From NCBI RefSeq assembly GCF_002499975.2, contig NZ_CP052766.1, forward strand, positions 3,038,001 through 3,102,000: 64,000 nucleotides of DNA, in the 5' to 3' direction. A program made the position numbers and the translations under genes. The notes beneath the pieces were generated by a model, which was given only the letters and a program-made list of their open reading frames with translations, searched no databases and was not told where the DNA came from. Shown in pieces: positions 53,038 to 62,751 of this stretch. Position 1 is the stretch's first letter, and each line of letters opens with the position of its first letter. Origin of the DNA: Alteromonas pelagimontana. GTDB taxonomy: Bacteria; Pseudomonadota; Gammaproteobacteria; Enterobacterales; Alteromonadaceae.

Positions 53038-54786
53038 ATGCGGTACCGTAGCGCTTCAATAATATCTTTCTTTTTTACTTGTGGGCGATCTGCAAACCGT
53101 AATATCAGTCAAGGGCTGGTTGGGTTAGTAGTATTGCTGTCCGTTAGCGGCTGCGGGGGCGGTGGTTCTGATTCAGCTTCTTCATCAGATAATATCTTCA
53201 TCAATGCTGGCGCCGATCGCAACGTTACCGAAGGCGCAACTGTTACCTTAACAGCTGAAGTCAGCGGCGGTTCCGAAAGCCTGACCTATCGCTGGTCTGC
53301 TTCACCTGCTTTATCGATTACGCAAGCAGATAACGCAGCTCCTACTGCCACCTTTACCGCACCAGCGGCGGCTCAGCATACAGAATATACGTTAACGGCA
53401 ACGGTAACTGACACCAATGGGCGTACGGCCACCGACACTGTAGTGATCATGGTGGTGCCGGATAACATTGCTCCGGTGGCACAAATAGTTGTGCCCACTT
53501 ATGAAGATTTACCCGTCAATACCTTCCCAGCAGGGGCAAAAATTACCTTAAGTGGCACCGGTAGTAGCGACGCCGATGCGCCAGACACAACAGATCCAAT
53601 CGCGAAATGGGCCTGGCAACAAACTGAAGGTACGGATGTTGTTGCTGATGTAGAGAAAAATAAACCGCGGCTGACTTTTACCACACCCATTGCCAATACT
53701 GCACAAACTCTTAAGTTTGAATTGGTAGTTACCGATGCCGAGGGCGCGACTAATACCGCTGGCGTTGCCCTTTCTATTCAGTCCGGTTCTGATACCAAGC
53801 CCACGGTGACTGCAGGTGAAAATCACGCAGTGTTCAGTGGTGAATCGATCATATTAAACGGCACTGCCGATTCTTCCGTCCCTTCAGCATTTCCTTTGCA
53901 AAGCCAATGGGAAGCAAGCGGAGCGCAAAGTGTGCAAATCCAGCAGCCTGAGAACGTATTAACGTTTGCCGTTGCCCCGGTCGTATCGAGCAAAACCAAT
54001 CTAACTTTTACACTTGGTGTAACAGATGCCAACGGTAATCATGTAGAGAAGGAAATTGAGGTCGTGGTGCGGCCTTTTCCTGTTCCTCTTATTAATGACA
54101 CGGGAATGATTACCCAAGGGACAAATAAAGACATAACAGACACACATCAAAATGCCTGGCCCGGACAAGATGGACAACGTGGCGCTGACGTTGTAGCAAA
54201 AAGCGGTTTTATTGAAAAAGCGGGTCGGGGCGAAGCCAGCTTTGATTTTACTAAGCTTAATTCAAATGGTGATGAGGAAGATGGCGACGCTTCAAACTGG
54301 TCTTGCGTTCGGGATAATGTGACGGGATTGGTATGGGAAAATAAAACCAGTGACGGCGGCATTCATGATGCCGGAAATTCCTATAGCTGGTATCAATCGG
54401 ACGATAATGGCGGCTACTCAGGGGCGCTCGCCAGTGCAGACGCGGTATGCACTTTATCGCAATGCAATGCACAAGCTTATGCCCAGGCGGTAAACGCAGA
54501 AGGACTTTGCGGCTTCTATGACTGGCGCTTACCAACGCACTTTGAACTTATGTCGCTGGTTCATTTTGGAATAAAGAACGGCGCCATGATAGATGAAAGC
54601 TATTTTCCTTTTACAGGAGATTTGAGCGATGCGCCGCTATGGTACTGGACAAGGCAGCCCGGTGCCGATGGTGTTCAGGGCGATGTGGCGAACAATGCCT
54701 GGGCATTAGATTTTGCCTCCGGGGTAGATAATTTCTTAAACAAAGCTGAGGTTGCTCACGTGCGCCTGGTAAGGGCAGGGAGATAA
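53038..54786 (+). CDS. PKD/Ig-like repeat lipoprotein with DUF1566 (Lcl-type) C-terminal domain
   Basis: This roughly 582-residue protein has a lipoprotein signal (lipobox VSGC, Cys about 39, then a Gly/Ser run). Three PKD/Ig-like domains follow (VTLTAEVSGGSESLTYRWSA; AKWAWQQTEGTDVV; SIILNGTADSS). From about residue 400 it is a DUF1566 domain: NVTGLVWENKT, CGFYDWRLPTHFELMSLVHF and HVRLVRAGR. It is probably displayed on the cell surface or outer membrane. The ATG at 53038 (or 53026) is used since earlier codons lie before the terminator. The DUF1566 gene follows after 1 base. Confidence 0.8.
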   Translation: MRYRSASIISFFFTCGRSANRNISQGLVGLVVLLSVSGCGGGGSDSASSSDNIFINAGADRNVTEGATVTLTAEVSGGSESLTYRWSASPALSITQADNAAPTATFTAPAAAQHTEYTLTATVTDTNGRTATDTVVIMVVPDNIAPVAQIVVPTYEDLPVNTFPAGAKITLSGTGSSDADAPDTTDPIAKWAWQQTEGTDVVADVEKNKPRLTFTTPIANTAQTLKFELVVTDAEGATNTAGVALSIQSGSDTKPTVTAGENHAVFSGESIILNGTADSSVPSAFPLQSQWEASGAQSVQIQQPENVLTFAVAPVVSSKTNLTFTLGVTDANGNHVEKEIEVVVRPFPVPLINDTGMITQGTNKDITDTHQNAWPGQDGQRGADVVAKSGFIEKAGRGEASFDFTKLNSNGDEEDGDASNWSCVRDNVTGLVWENKTSDGGIHDAGNSYSWYQSDDNGGYSGALASADAVCTLSQCNAQAYAQAVNAEGLCGFYDWRLPTHFELMSLVHFGIKNGAMIDESYFPFTGDLSDAPLWYWTRQPGADGVQGDVANNAWALDFASGVDNFLNKAEVAHVRLVRAGR

Positions 54787-54787
54787 T

Positions 54788-55300
54788 ATGAAAGGCCTAT
54801 TTTGTTTTATTGCCTTTGCGGTATCTTTTTCAGCACTGGCACAAACCTGTTTAACTGACGCAATTGCAACCACGCCTACACAGGATTTTGTGGAACTTCA
54901 AAATGATGAAGTATGGCATCAAACCACGGATTTGGTGTGGAAACGGTGTGCTGAAGGACAAACGTGGAACGGCACGACTTGTGCTGGTGAGGCAATAAAG
55001 TATACCTGGCAACAGGCACTGACGTTAGCGCACACTGCCAGCAAAGAAGATTTGCTTGGATGGCGGTTACCAAACGTTAAAGAGCTGGCGTCGGTTACAG
55101 AGCGTTTATGCGTTCGACCAGCAATCAATGATTCCGTTTTTCCGCAGACACCCCCAGACGATTTTTGGACATCAACACCTTCTACCCGCGATCCAGAAAG
55201 GGCTTGGGTTGTAGCCTTTTTTAACTCCAGCCATTCCATAAAACAAAAAGACCGGTTTGTGTATGTTCGGCTAGTGCGTACGTATATTGCAGAAGAATAA
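54788..55300 (+). CDS. Exported DUF1566 protein
   Basis: This 170-residue protein has a signal peptide (cleaved after ALA, residue 18) and one DUF1566 domain: TTDLVWKRCAEGQTWNGTTC, LLGWRLPNVKELASVTE, DDFWTSTPS and YVRLVR. Cys pairs suggest disulfides. The family is common in surface proteins and has no settled function. It overlaps the upstream lipoprotein transcript directly and is ended by a long hairpin. Confidence 0.82.
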   Translation: MKGLFCFIAFAVSFSALAQTCLTDAIATTPTQDFVELQNDEVWHQTTDLVWKRCAEGQTWNGTTCAGEAIKYTWQQALTLAHTASKEDLLGWRLPNVKELASVTERLCVRPAINDSVFPQTPPDDFWTSTPSTRDPERAWVVAFFNSSHSIKQKDRFVYVRLVRTYIAEE

Positions 55301-55318
55301 TTCAGGTGCGAATGGAAG

Positions 55319-55356
55319 GTGCTCAGCTCAGAGCTTTCTTCCTCTGAGCTGAGCAC
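55319..55356 (+). terminator. Long hairpin terminator after the DUF1566 genes
   Basis: GTGCTCAGCTCAGAG pairs perfectly over 15 bases with CTCTGAGCTGAGCAC around an 8-base loop, 18 bases after the stop. It has no U-tract. Confidence 0.65.
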
Positions 55357-55466
55357 ACATCAATGGGTATTAGTATTATAGCTTGCGCGCAGCAATTTAG
55401 TTTTCAGGCACAACTCTGAGTACAGAATCAGGGCGAGACTCTGAACATTTATTAAACAATAAGTGA

Positions 55467-55590
55467 AAATATCTTAACCGAACTTCTGGAGCATGGGTGC
55501 TCCGGCAGAGCCATCAGGAATGATTTTGCGGCATTTCGGATAAGAAACTTTTACATATTTTCACAGCTGATGTTTTTTGTTCACTCAGGC
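55467..55590 (+). repeat. Intergenic repeat family B, copy 2
   Basis: It matches the complement of 17198-17319, including GAACTTCTGGAGCATG, TGCTCCGGCAGAGCCATCAG and ATGATTTTGCGGCATTTCGG. The surrounding gap 55357-55712 shows no gene. Confidence 0.6.
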
Positions 55591-55712
55591 GGTTGCCCTG
55601 AGTACAGAATGGTCAACAATCCCTCGAATGTCGCGACGTATTCAACCTGAATTTTAGCGAGTTGGGCTTATCCCGGCTTTCTATTTTCAGCAAAGGTCGA
55701 CACAATATCAGC

Positions 55713-56504
55713 ATGAAAATGCGGAAATATCTCTCTGTTGCCCAATGGGGCGCTTTTGCTCTTTTCAGCTGGCCATTAAGTGCTTCAGCGGAATTGACTT
55801 GTGAAATCGATTTTGCCTACGGGTTGGTTGTCAACGATCACCAACTGAGAGTGATGGACGATTCTCGCACTGTTTTACAGGTTAATGAAAAAGAAGAACT
55901 TTTCATTGAAGGACGTTGGCAGTCCCTTACTCCTGAGCAGCAAGTTTGGCTGCATGACTACGCTACAGGTTTACACTACGTCGTGCCAAAAATGATAATA
56001 CTGGCTACTGAAGGCGTTGACCTGGCTATTGAAACGATAGACCAGGTTTATCAGGGGTTAGTGGGTAGTGATCATGACAGTTATGAGAAACTACGTACAG
56101 CTATGCAACGGGTGAAAGGTCGCGTAAAAGATAAGTTCAGGCATGTGAGTAACCATTACTCCATCGGACCCGGTTCATTGGAAAGCGTAGATGAATTTGT
56201 CGACAGTGAAATCGAAGCGCAACTGGAAGAGGCTATTTCTACCTCCATCGGGGGCATTCTCTCGGCTATCAGCGGGATCGACGCCAATAACTCAGATGTA
56301 AACAGTGACAAAGTGGCAGCAATTACCCGTCAGCTGGATTCGATGGGAGAACAGTTTGAGCAGGATGTTGATCCTAAAGCCTCTACGCTTAAGGCTAAGG
56401 CACAATGGTTTTGTGACAAGCTAAAAAGTCTTGATGAGACTGAAGAAAAGCTGCGTAAATCTGTACCTGGTTTTGCACCCTACGATATTATCACGTCAGA
56501 ATAG
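55713..56504 (+). CDS. yggN: YggN/DUF2884 family exported protein
   Basis: This roughly 263-residue protein has a signal peptide (cleaved near SASA, about residue 28). The mature part follows DUF2884: CEIDFAYGLVVNDHQLRVMD, LFIEGRWQSLTPEQQVWLHD, LHYVVPKMIILATEGVDLAI and a later WFCDKLKSLDETEEKL. Function is unknown in all members; they are periplasmic. The ATG at 55713 (or 55719) is preferred because upstream codons would extend the signal peptide unnaturally. It converges with the disrupted chemoreceptor gene. Confidence 0.82.
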   Translation: MKMRKYLSVAQWGAFALFSWPLSASAELTCEIDFAYGLVVNDHQLRVMDDSRTVLQVNEKEELFIEGRWQSLTPEQQVWLHDYATGLHYVVPKMIILATEGVDLAIETIDQVYQGLVGSDHDSYEKLRTAMQRVKGRVKDKFRHVSNHYSIGPGSLESVDEFVDSEIEAQLEEAISTSIGGILSAISGIDANNSDVNSDKVAAITRQLDSMGEQFEQDVDPKASTLKAKAQWFCDKLKSLDETEEKLRKSVPGFAPYDIITSE

Positions 56505-57152
56505 TACGCATTTTCCAGTAATTTTCTCACGCCCTTTTTTGCATCTTGTGATTATTAACCAGCAACAACCGGGTATACGGTATACGCCCGACATCCAAAT
56601 GACATTAATAGCGGTAAGCGCGGAGTTGACGCTGCATAGTATCCACCTGCTCGGCCAGCGTTTTACAATTTTTCTCAAAAGAGTTGGCAAAGCTGCGGTT
56701 TTCTTCTCCCATGGCTTTAATACGTTCGATGCTCTCGCTGGCTTTCACGGCAACATTTTTTTGTTCAAGAGCCATAGCGGCATTTTGGCTGTTCAAGTCG
56801 CTGATAGTAGCCACCGCGGCTAATGCCTGGTGCAAGCTTTCACCAGCATTGCGGGTGCTGGTAACGGTTTTAGATGCTGTTTCTTTATTTAGCTGCATTC
56901 GCGTGGAGGCATCACGACTGCCCAGCTGTAACCGCTCAATCATGCCCCGTATTTCTTCTGTGGATGTCTGCGTGCGGCTGGCCAGGGAGCGCACTTCATC
57001 AGCGACAACAGCAAAGCCGCGCCCCTGTTCTCCTGCCCGCGCGGCTTCAATAGCGGCATTGAGTGCAAGCAAATTAGTTTGTTCGGCAATATTGCGAATA
57101 ACGTCCATTACACCGCTGATTTCTTCGCTGGCCTTTGCCAGTTGATTAATTA

Positions 57153-58140
57153 ACCCCAGATCGGCTTAAGCAACAACCATCGCATTGCGCTCAATGTCAC
57201 TGATATTAAGGGATGGCTTGTTTTCTTTAAGACAATAAGCCACCAGACCAGCCATTAAATTGAGTGTAAAACCATTTATACTGCGATGCCTTGAGTGCTC
57301 AATGTATGAAATGTTCTTTAATTGGTCGTTGATAGTTTCAATAATGAAGCGCTTCGATAGCATCGCTCTGTCCCATAAAGACATCGCTTTTGCTTTCATA
57401 TTTTTGCGAACCGTGGTGATAAGTTTGACGCCTTTCTCAAATAAATTAGCTTCTAATGCTTTGCTCAAATACCCTTTATCGCCATACAATTTGTCGGGTA
57501 AATGTCGAGCTAATTCTTCGACAGGTTTTGTGTCATGGACATTCCCCGTCGTCACTTTTGTCGCCACGATTTCACCCAGATGGCTCACTATCAAGTGTAG
57601 TTTAAAGCCGTAAAACCAGCCCATTGTTCCTTTTCCTCTTTGCGCTATCCCGTCAAAGGTTTTATGGCGAGGTATGCGAATGTTATGGCAAACCTTTAGG
57701 CTGGTAGAGTCAATGAATTCAATGCCTGTAGGCTTTCCCTTTAAAGTACTGAAGTAGGCACACATGGGCACAATTGTTCGCGGCATTACTTCTAAAAAGC
57801 GCGTATAACTAAGCAAATCCGGAAATGCGTTGCGATAAAATACTCTTACATATCCCGAGTAATAATTCTTAAAATCGCGATGATGTGACATGTGAAAACC
57901 GATGATGATTGTCATCATTTCACTCATTGACATACGGCACTCACGTCGTCGTCTTCTGGTGCCGTCTTCAAGTAGCTGCTTTTGCCATTGGGGAATAAAA
58001 ACTTTGCAAAAGTCATCGACATCGCAAAATAATTCAACTAGATTCTTCATGCCTGTTCCTTGTTGATTTGGTCATTTCTTTGTCGAAAGATCCGATCTTG
58101 GAACAGGCTTTTAGTTCAATTTCTTAAACAGGATTGGGGT
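57153..58140. mobile_element. IS982-family insertion sequence (988 bp) in the chemoreceptor gene
   Basis: Ends are ACCCCAGATCGGCTTAAG and, on the other strand, ACCCCAATCCTGTTTAAG, imperfect inverted repeats. The 6-bp target duplication TAATTA is at 57147-57152 and 58141-58146. One intact transposase is inside. Confidence 0.88.
57166..58050 (-). CDS. IS982-family transposase
   Basis: This intact 294-residue transposase has the IS982 pattern: RECRMSMSEMMTIIIGFHMS, GIEFIDSTSLKVCHN (first Asp), LYGDKGYLSKALE (second Asp), and SKRFIIETINDQLKNI with the C-terminal Glu. AAGGA lies 6 bases before the ATG. With a matching target duplication this copy could still move. Confidence 0.93.
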   Translation of the reverse strand: MKNLVELFCDVDDFCKVFIPQWQKQLLEDGTRRRRRECRMSMSEMMTIIIGFHMSHHRDFKNYYSGYVRVFYRNAFPDLLSYTRFLEVMPRTIVPMCAYFSTLKGKPTGIEFIDSTSLKVCHNIRIPRHKTFDGIAQRGKGTMGWFYGFKLHLIVSHLGEIVATKVTTGNVHDTKPVEELARHLPDKLYGDKGYLSKALEANLFEKGVKLITTVRKNMKAKAMSLWDRAMLSKRFIIETINDQLKNISYIEHSRHRSINGFTLNLMAGLVAYCLKENKPSLNISDIERNAMVVA

Positions 58141-59698
58141 TAATTACGGCCACCGACGCATCCACATCTTCAGCTTGTCGTTCAATATCGCTGATAGACA
58201 TATTCAACACGCTGACACTGTTGGTAGTATCTTTATCAGCGGTTTGGGCAGCTTCATTAGCTAACGAGGTATTCGACGCCACACGGCTGGCGTTTTCCTG
58301 TAACTCATCAATAGCGTTGGCGATACGATCGGTTTGTGACGTTAACGACATAATGGAGTTATTGGATTTCACCGCAGTGGCCTGTAATTCGCTGCTTCGC
58401 TGTAACAGTGAATCGGTGGCAGAACTTACCACTTGAATGGTGGTTTGTAACTTTGCCAGTAAAAGATTGAAGCCGTTGGCCATACGGCCGAACTCATCGT
58501 TGCGGGTGCTGTCAAAACGGAAGGTAAGATCTCCTTCACCGCTGGCGATATTTTCTACCACATCGGTAAAGTGATTAAGCGGCTTCCCGACAATGCGTTT
58601 TACCAGAAAATAAATCGTGACTAAAATCGCGCCGCCAGCAATAAGAATTTTAATAAAAAGTATCCCGAGAGCCTTAGCTAACAAACCTTCTGTTTCGTCG
58701 TGAGACACCGCTAACACGATATCATAGTTCCAGAATTCAAAGGGGACTTCTGTAATTGTCCATTCGTCTGTGGATGAACGTAAGATGGATTCGGCTTGTT
58801 CTGTTGTGACATGATCTGAATGAATGCGAACAGATCCGTTACTGTCTCTTAGCGCCACAAAGCCGCTTTGCAATATCCGGCTGTCAGCAATTGCTTCTTT
58901 CAGAAACTTCATATCGGCAGAATAGCCTACATACCAAATTCCTATTACATTGCCGCTGCCATCCAGCATAGGTTCGTAACCGGTAAGATAGGGATTCCCC
59001 AGTATATCCACCTGGCCATAAAACGGCTGCTTTTGCTGGATTTTCTTTATAGCCTGGCCGTCAGTAGCAAGGCGTGTGCCTATTGCTCTTTCGCCTTGAT
59101 TTTTTACATTGGTGGAAATGCGGATAAAATCGCTACCTGTCTTACTGAATAAGGTAGCGGTTCCACCCATCACATCAGTAAGTTCATCCACTAACGCAAA
59201 ATTATTAGCTTGTGGCTGATTGCCAAGTAACAGTTGGTACGCAGATGTTGCCTTTACCCTGATCATATCGCCCTGAGCCGGCAAGCCAAGTTCCGCTCCT
59301 CGTTGCATCAGCAGCTTCATACTGCTTTGCACCCGATCACGCATGATGGTGTCGGTAACGCGCAATATATCAATAATTTGCGACGTAGCGGCTTTTTGTT
59401 CTTTTTCGATCTGCGCTTCTACTGTTCTGGAGTTGGTATAAATACTATACCCAAGAACTACCAGCGTAAAAAATCCGATAACACCGGCTACCGAAAACAA
59501 AAACTTTCGTTGTATCGACATACCATCTCCAAGCCGTGGATGCCGTGTTTCCTCGACCCACAACTGCTATTCACTCCGAATGATCGAACAGAGAGTTACG
59601 TTAGGAAATTACATCATGAGCCAAGCGTAGTAAAATTTGAACAAAAACAGCAACTAATTCCGTAAAACAAAGCATTAAAAGCCGGTAAGGGTGAAATA

Positions 59699-60838
59699 TC
59701 AGACAAAACATGACAGCAGACTGTTTAAGTATCGGCGGCCTTTCTCGGTCACCTGCCAGTTTGTTTGGCTAATAGTCAGCAATCCTTGTCGCTGAGCATC
59801 GTCAAGAGCAGCTTGCTGAGCCGCAGTAAGATGGGTACCGGTGAGCAGAGTAAAATCATCGATAGGACAGGGCTCCACCAGACGGAACCGGTTCATAAAA
59901 AATTCAAAGGCGAGGTCGTCCTGCTCGACGTTTGTGGCCTGATCCAGATAGGGACGAGTGATATCCATGTAGCCGCGTGGATGTTTGGTTTTCACAGTGC
60001 GGGTAATAGTGTTGTTAGTGGTATCGGTAATTTTGCCGTGAGCGCCGCAGCCTATACCAATATAGTCGCCAAAGCGCCAGTAGTTAAGGTTGTGCTGGCA
60101 CTGATAACCAGGCTTACTATAACCGGAAATTTCGTATTGCTGATATCCGGCCTGCATCAAAACATCATGACCTTTTGCCTGAATATCCCACAAAACATCA
60201 TCATCGGGTAACTCAGGAGGGCGCGAATAAAATGGCGTATTGGGCTCAATGGTAAGTTGGTACCAGGAAAGATGATGAGGTTTCAATGCAATAGCCGTGG
60301 CTAAATCTTCCATGGCATTGTCAATGCGTTGATCTGGCAGACCGTGCATTAAATCTATATTGAAACTTTGTAAACCTGCCTGATGCGCCTGTGTAACAGC
60401 GTGCTGTGCCTGTGCGGCATCATGAATACGGCCTAAAGCCTGCAAGTGCTTTTGCTGAAAGCTTTGCACACCTATCGATATACGATTGACGCCTGCTTGC
60501 ACATAACCGCTAAAGCGACCCGTTTCCACCGTGCCAGGGTTAGCTTCCAACGTAATCTCTGCATCTTCTGTCAAAGGAATACGCTCTCGCACCCCTGCCA
60601 GCAACGTGGCGATGGCATCCTCAGAAAACAGGCTGGGCGTGCCGCCGCCAAAAAAAATTGTATTAACTGCGCGCTGCGGAACGCGCTGAGCATCCAGCGC
60701 CAGATCGTCGAGCAGGTGAGAAACGTATTCCTTTTCAGGAATTACCGATTTTACCCCGTGGGAATTAAAATCACAGTAGGGACATTTTTGTACACACCAG
60801 GGAATATGGATATACAATCCCAAAGGCGGATTACGCAA
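59699..60838 (-). CDS. hemW: Radical SAM haem chaperone HemW
   Basis: This 379-residue protein has the radical SAM cluster motif CVQKCPYC at residues 15-22, followed by IFFGGGTPS and TLEANPGT. It shows the HemW features IGVQSFQQKHLQALGR and HNLNYWRFGDYIGIGCGAHG. HemW inserts haem into respiratory enzymes; it is not a coproporphyrinogen oxidase. The start is a TTG that overlaps the end of rdgB by 8 bases, consistent with coupling. The rdgB-hemW order is usual in gammaproteobacteria. Confidence 0.94.
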   Translation of the reverse strand: MRNPPLGLYIHIPWCVQKCPYCDFNSHGVKSVIPEKEYVSHLLDDLALDAQRVPQRAVNTIFFGGGTPSLFSEDAIATLLAGVRERIPLTEDAEITLEANPGTVETGRFSGYVQAGVNRISIGVQSFQQKHLQALGRIHDAAQAQHAVTQAHQAGLQSFNIDLMHGLPDQRIDNAMEDLATAIALKPHHLSWYQLTIEPNTPFYSRPPELPDDDVLWDIQAKGHDVLMQAGYQQYEISGYSKPGYQCQHNLNYWRFGDYIGIGCGAHGKITDTTNNTITRTVKTKHPRGYMDITRPYLDQATNVEQDDLAFEFFMNRFRLVEPCPIDDFTLLTGTHLTAAQQAALDDAQRQGLLTISQTNWQVTEKGRRYLNSLLSCFV

Positions 60839-61433
60839 ACGTTTGTCTCATGTTTTCAAGCAGAAAACTCATTGCTTTACCACGGTGGCTAAGCTGATTT
60901 TTTACCTGTCTGTCCAGTTGTGCCGCCGTACGTTCCTGGGTGGGAATATAGAACACGGGATCGTAACCAAACCCGCCAGCGCCATCAAGTTCGTGAGTGA
61001 TAACACCGTGCCAGTGTCCTTCAGAAATGAGCGGAACCGGGTCATCACCATGGCGCATAAAAGCTAAGGTACAAATAAAATGCGCTCTGCGATCTGCTTC
61101 ATCCTGTAGTCGTGAAAGCAATAGCTGAATATTGTCACTGTCCGTCGCTTGTTCCCCGGCAAAGCGTGCAGAATAAATACCCGGCGCACCACCTAAGGCG
61201 TTCACCACTAATCCAGAATCATCAGCGATGGCGGGAAGACCTGTTAGCCGCGCCGCATGACGGGCTTTAATAATGGCATTTTCAATGAAAGTAGTGCCGG
61301 TCTCAGGAACGTCAGTTACGCCTAATTCCTTTTGCGGAACAATGGTCACATTCATTGCCTGGAACAGTTGTGTGAACTCTTTGACTTTACCTGAGTTGCC
61401 GGTGGCAAGAACAATCTTCTGTGGAAATGCCAT
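60831..61433 (-). CDS. rdgB: dITP/XTP pyrophosphatase RdgB/HAM1
   Basis: This 200-residue enzyme removes non-canonical purine nucleotides. Motifs are LATGNSGKVKEF near the start, PAIADDSGLVVNALGGAPGIYSARF and SHRGKA near the end, with GGFGYDPVF for base recognition. It sits between srmB and hemW on the same strand. The gap to srmB is only 11 bases, so these genes may be co-transcribed. Confidence 0.95.
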   Translation of the reverse strand: MAFPQKIVLATGNSGKVKEFTQLFQAMNVTIVPQKELGVTDVPETGTTFIENAIIKARHAARLTGLPAIADDSGLVVNALGGAPGIYSARFAGEQATDSDNIQLLLSRLQDEADRRAHFICTLAFMRHGDDPVPLISEGHWHGVITHELDGAGGFGYDPVFYIPTQERTAAQLDRQVKNQLSHRGKAMSFLLENMRQTFA

Positions 61434-61444
61434 AGTATGTAACC

Positions 61445-62665
61445 TTATTTCTTTTTCGCGGATTTTTTCTTTGCCGTAGCGCCAGACTTCTTTACTTTTT
61501 TCTTTTTTGAGGTAATTTTAGGCGCTTTATGTTTGGGGCGTAAGCCTTCAATGTAGCGGGCTTTTAAAGGCTCTTCGGTATAGCGGCTGATTTTACCAAT
61601 AACTTCAAAATCGTGGGCTTCTACCAGGGATATCGCGGTACCTTTAGCGCCAGCGCGTCCTGTGCGGCCAATGCGGTGCACGTAGATGTCTGCCTTGCGC
61701 GGCATATCGAAATTAATAACATGGGTGACATTGGGGACATCGATTCCGCGGGCCGCGACATCTGTGGCAACAAGTACCGGTACCTCACCAGCCTTAAAGC
61801 GCGCCAGAGCAGCATTACGCTTATCTTGCGGCATTTCTCCCTGCAGCCAGCAAACAGAAATTCCCTGGCTGGTTAAATAATCTTTGACTTCCTGCAGCCG
61901 ATCCCGGGTTTTCACAAACACGATGGCGGTGGTGACGTGTTCTTTTAAAATGTGCACCAGCAGCGCGCGTTTATGATTGATGTCATCAGCCAAATGATAC
62001 CACTGATGAATTTTTGCTTTTTCCTTGCGCGAAGGATGAGCTTCAAGAATGGCCGGTGTATCCAGCAATTCTCTGGCAAACTGCTGAACGCCGCCGCCTT
62101 CCAGTGTGGCAGAAAACAGCATATTCTGTTTACGCCAGCGAGCTTCTGCTGCTATCTGGTTAACGATACTGCCAAAGCCCATGTCGAGCATACGGTCGGC
62201 TTCATCAAGAATAAGGCATTCAATGTCACGGCAATCGGCGCTTTCAGTATTGATATGCTCAAACAGACGGCCCGGTGTTGCCACAAGAATATCCAGATTC
62301 TGCTCAAGCGTATCCCGGTCAGTGCCGTAGTTAATGCCGCCGGTGATTACGCCGCAAATTATATCGGTGTGGACAGTAAGGGCTTTCGCCTGTTCGTAAA
62401 CCTGCAACGCCAGTTCGCGGGTAGGCGTGAGAATAAGGATGCGGGTAGCGCCAGGTTGTTGTCTGGGGTAATCCAATAAAAACTGGCAGACAGGCAGCAG
62501 GAAGGCGGCAGTTTTGCCGGTTCCCGTTGGTGCTGAGGCAAGTATGTCCTTGCCTTCCATGGCAACGGGGATCACCAGACTCTGGATAGCAGTTGGCGTG
62601 GCGTAACCCATTTCGGCGACTGCCTGGCAAAGGGAATCATCCAGTTCTAATTCTTCGAACGTCAT
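61445..62665 (-). CDS. srmB: DEAD-box RNA helicase SrmB
   Basis: This 406-residue helicase shows Q motif (MGYATPTAIQ), ASAPTGTGKT, PTREL, TPGRL, DEAD, SAT, ATDVAARGID and HRIGRTGRAG in order. The basic C-terminal tail (residues 380-406, many Lys) fits SrmB, which assists 50S ribosome assembly. Length and the short Lys-rich end favour SrmB over RhlE or DbpA. It is directly upstream of rdgB. Confidence 0.9.
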   Translation of the reverse strand: MTFEELELDDSLCQAVAEMGYATPTAIQSLVIPVAMEGKDILASAPTGTGKTAAFLLPVCQFLLDYPRQQPGATRILILTPTRELALQVYEQAKALTVHTDIICGVITGGINYGTDRDTLEQNLDILVATPGRLFEHINTESADCRDIECLILDEADRMLDMGFGSIVNQIAAEARWRKQNMLFSATLEGGGVQQFARELLDTPAILEAHPSRKEKAKIHQWYHLADDINHKRALLVHILKEHVTTAIVFVKTRDRLQEVKDYLTSQGISVCWLQGEMPQDKRNAALARFKAGEVPVLVATDVAARGIDVPNVTHVINFDMPRKADIYVHRIGRTGRAGAKGTAISLVEAHDFEVIGKISRYTEEPLKARYIEGLRPKHKAPKITSKKKKVKKSGATAKKKSAKKK

Positions 62666-62751
62666 ATTTTGGCTATTTAGCTAACACGAAACCACTATTG
62701 TACCACCCTGTGACAATTGACGGGCATAGCGAATGAATTATTTTTCGGAAG

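Larger units (their letters stand above)
56605..59521 (-). pseudogene. Methyl-accepting chemotaxis protein gene split by an IS982 element
   Basis: The 5' part (59521-58141) encodes a transmembrane start (SVAGVIGFFTLVVLGYSIYT), a Cache-type periplasmic sensor (QKAATSQIIDILRVTDTIM, TRLATDGQAIKKIQQ, PYLTGYEPMLDGSGNVIGIW), a second membrane helix, a HAMP domain and the first part of the signalling domain. The 3' part (57152-56605) encodes the hairpin tip [35 protein letters not shown] and the end. Removing the IS and one TAATTA copy restores one frame of about 640 codons ([13 protein letters not shown] across the joint). The 5' part stops at NPNPV inside the IS, so no intact receptor is made. Confidence 0.92.
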
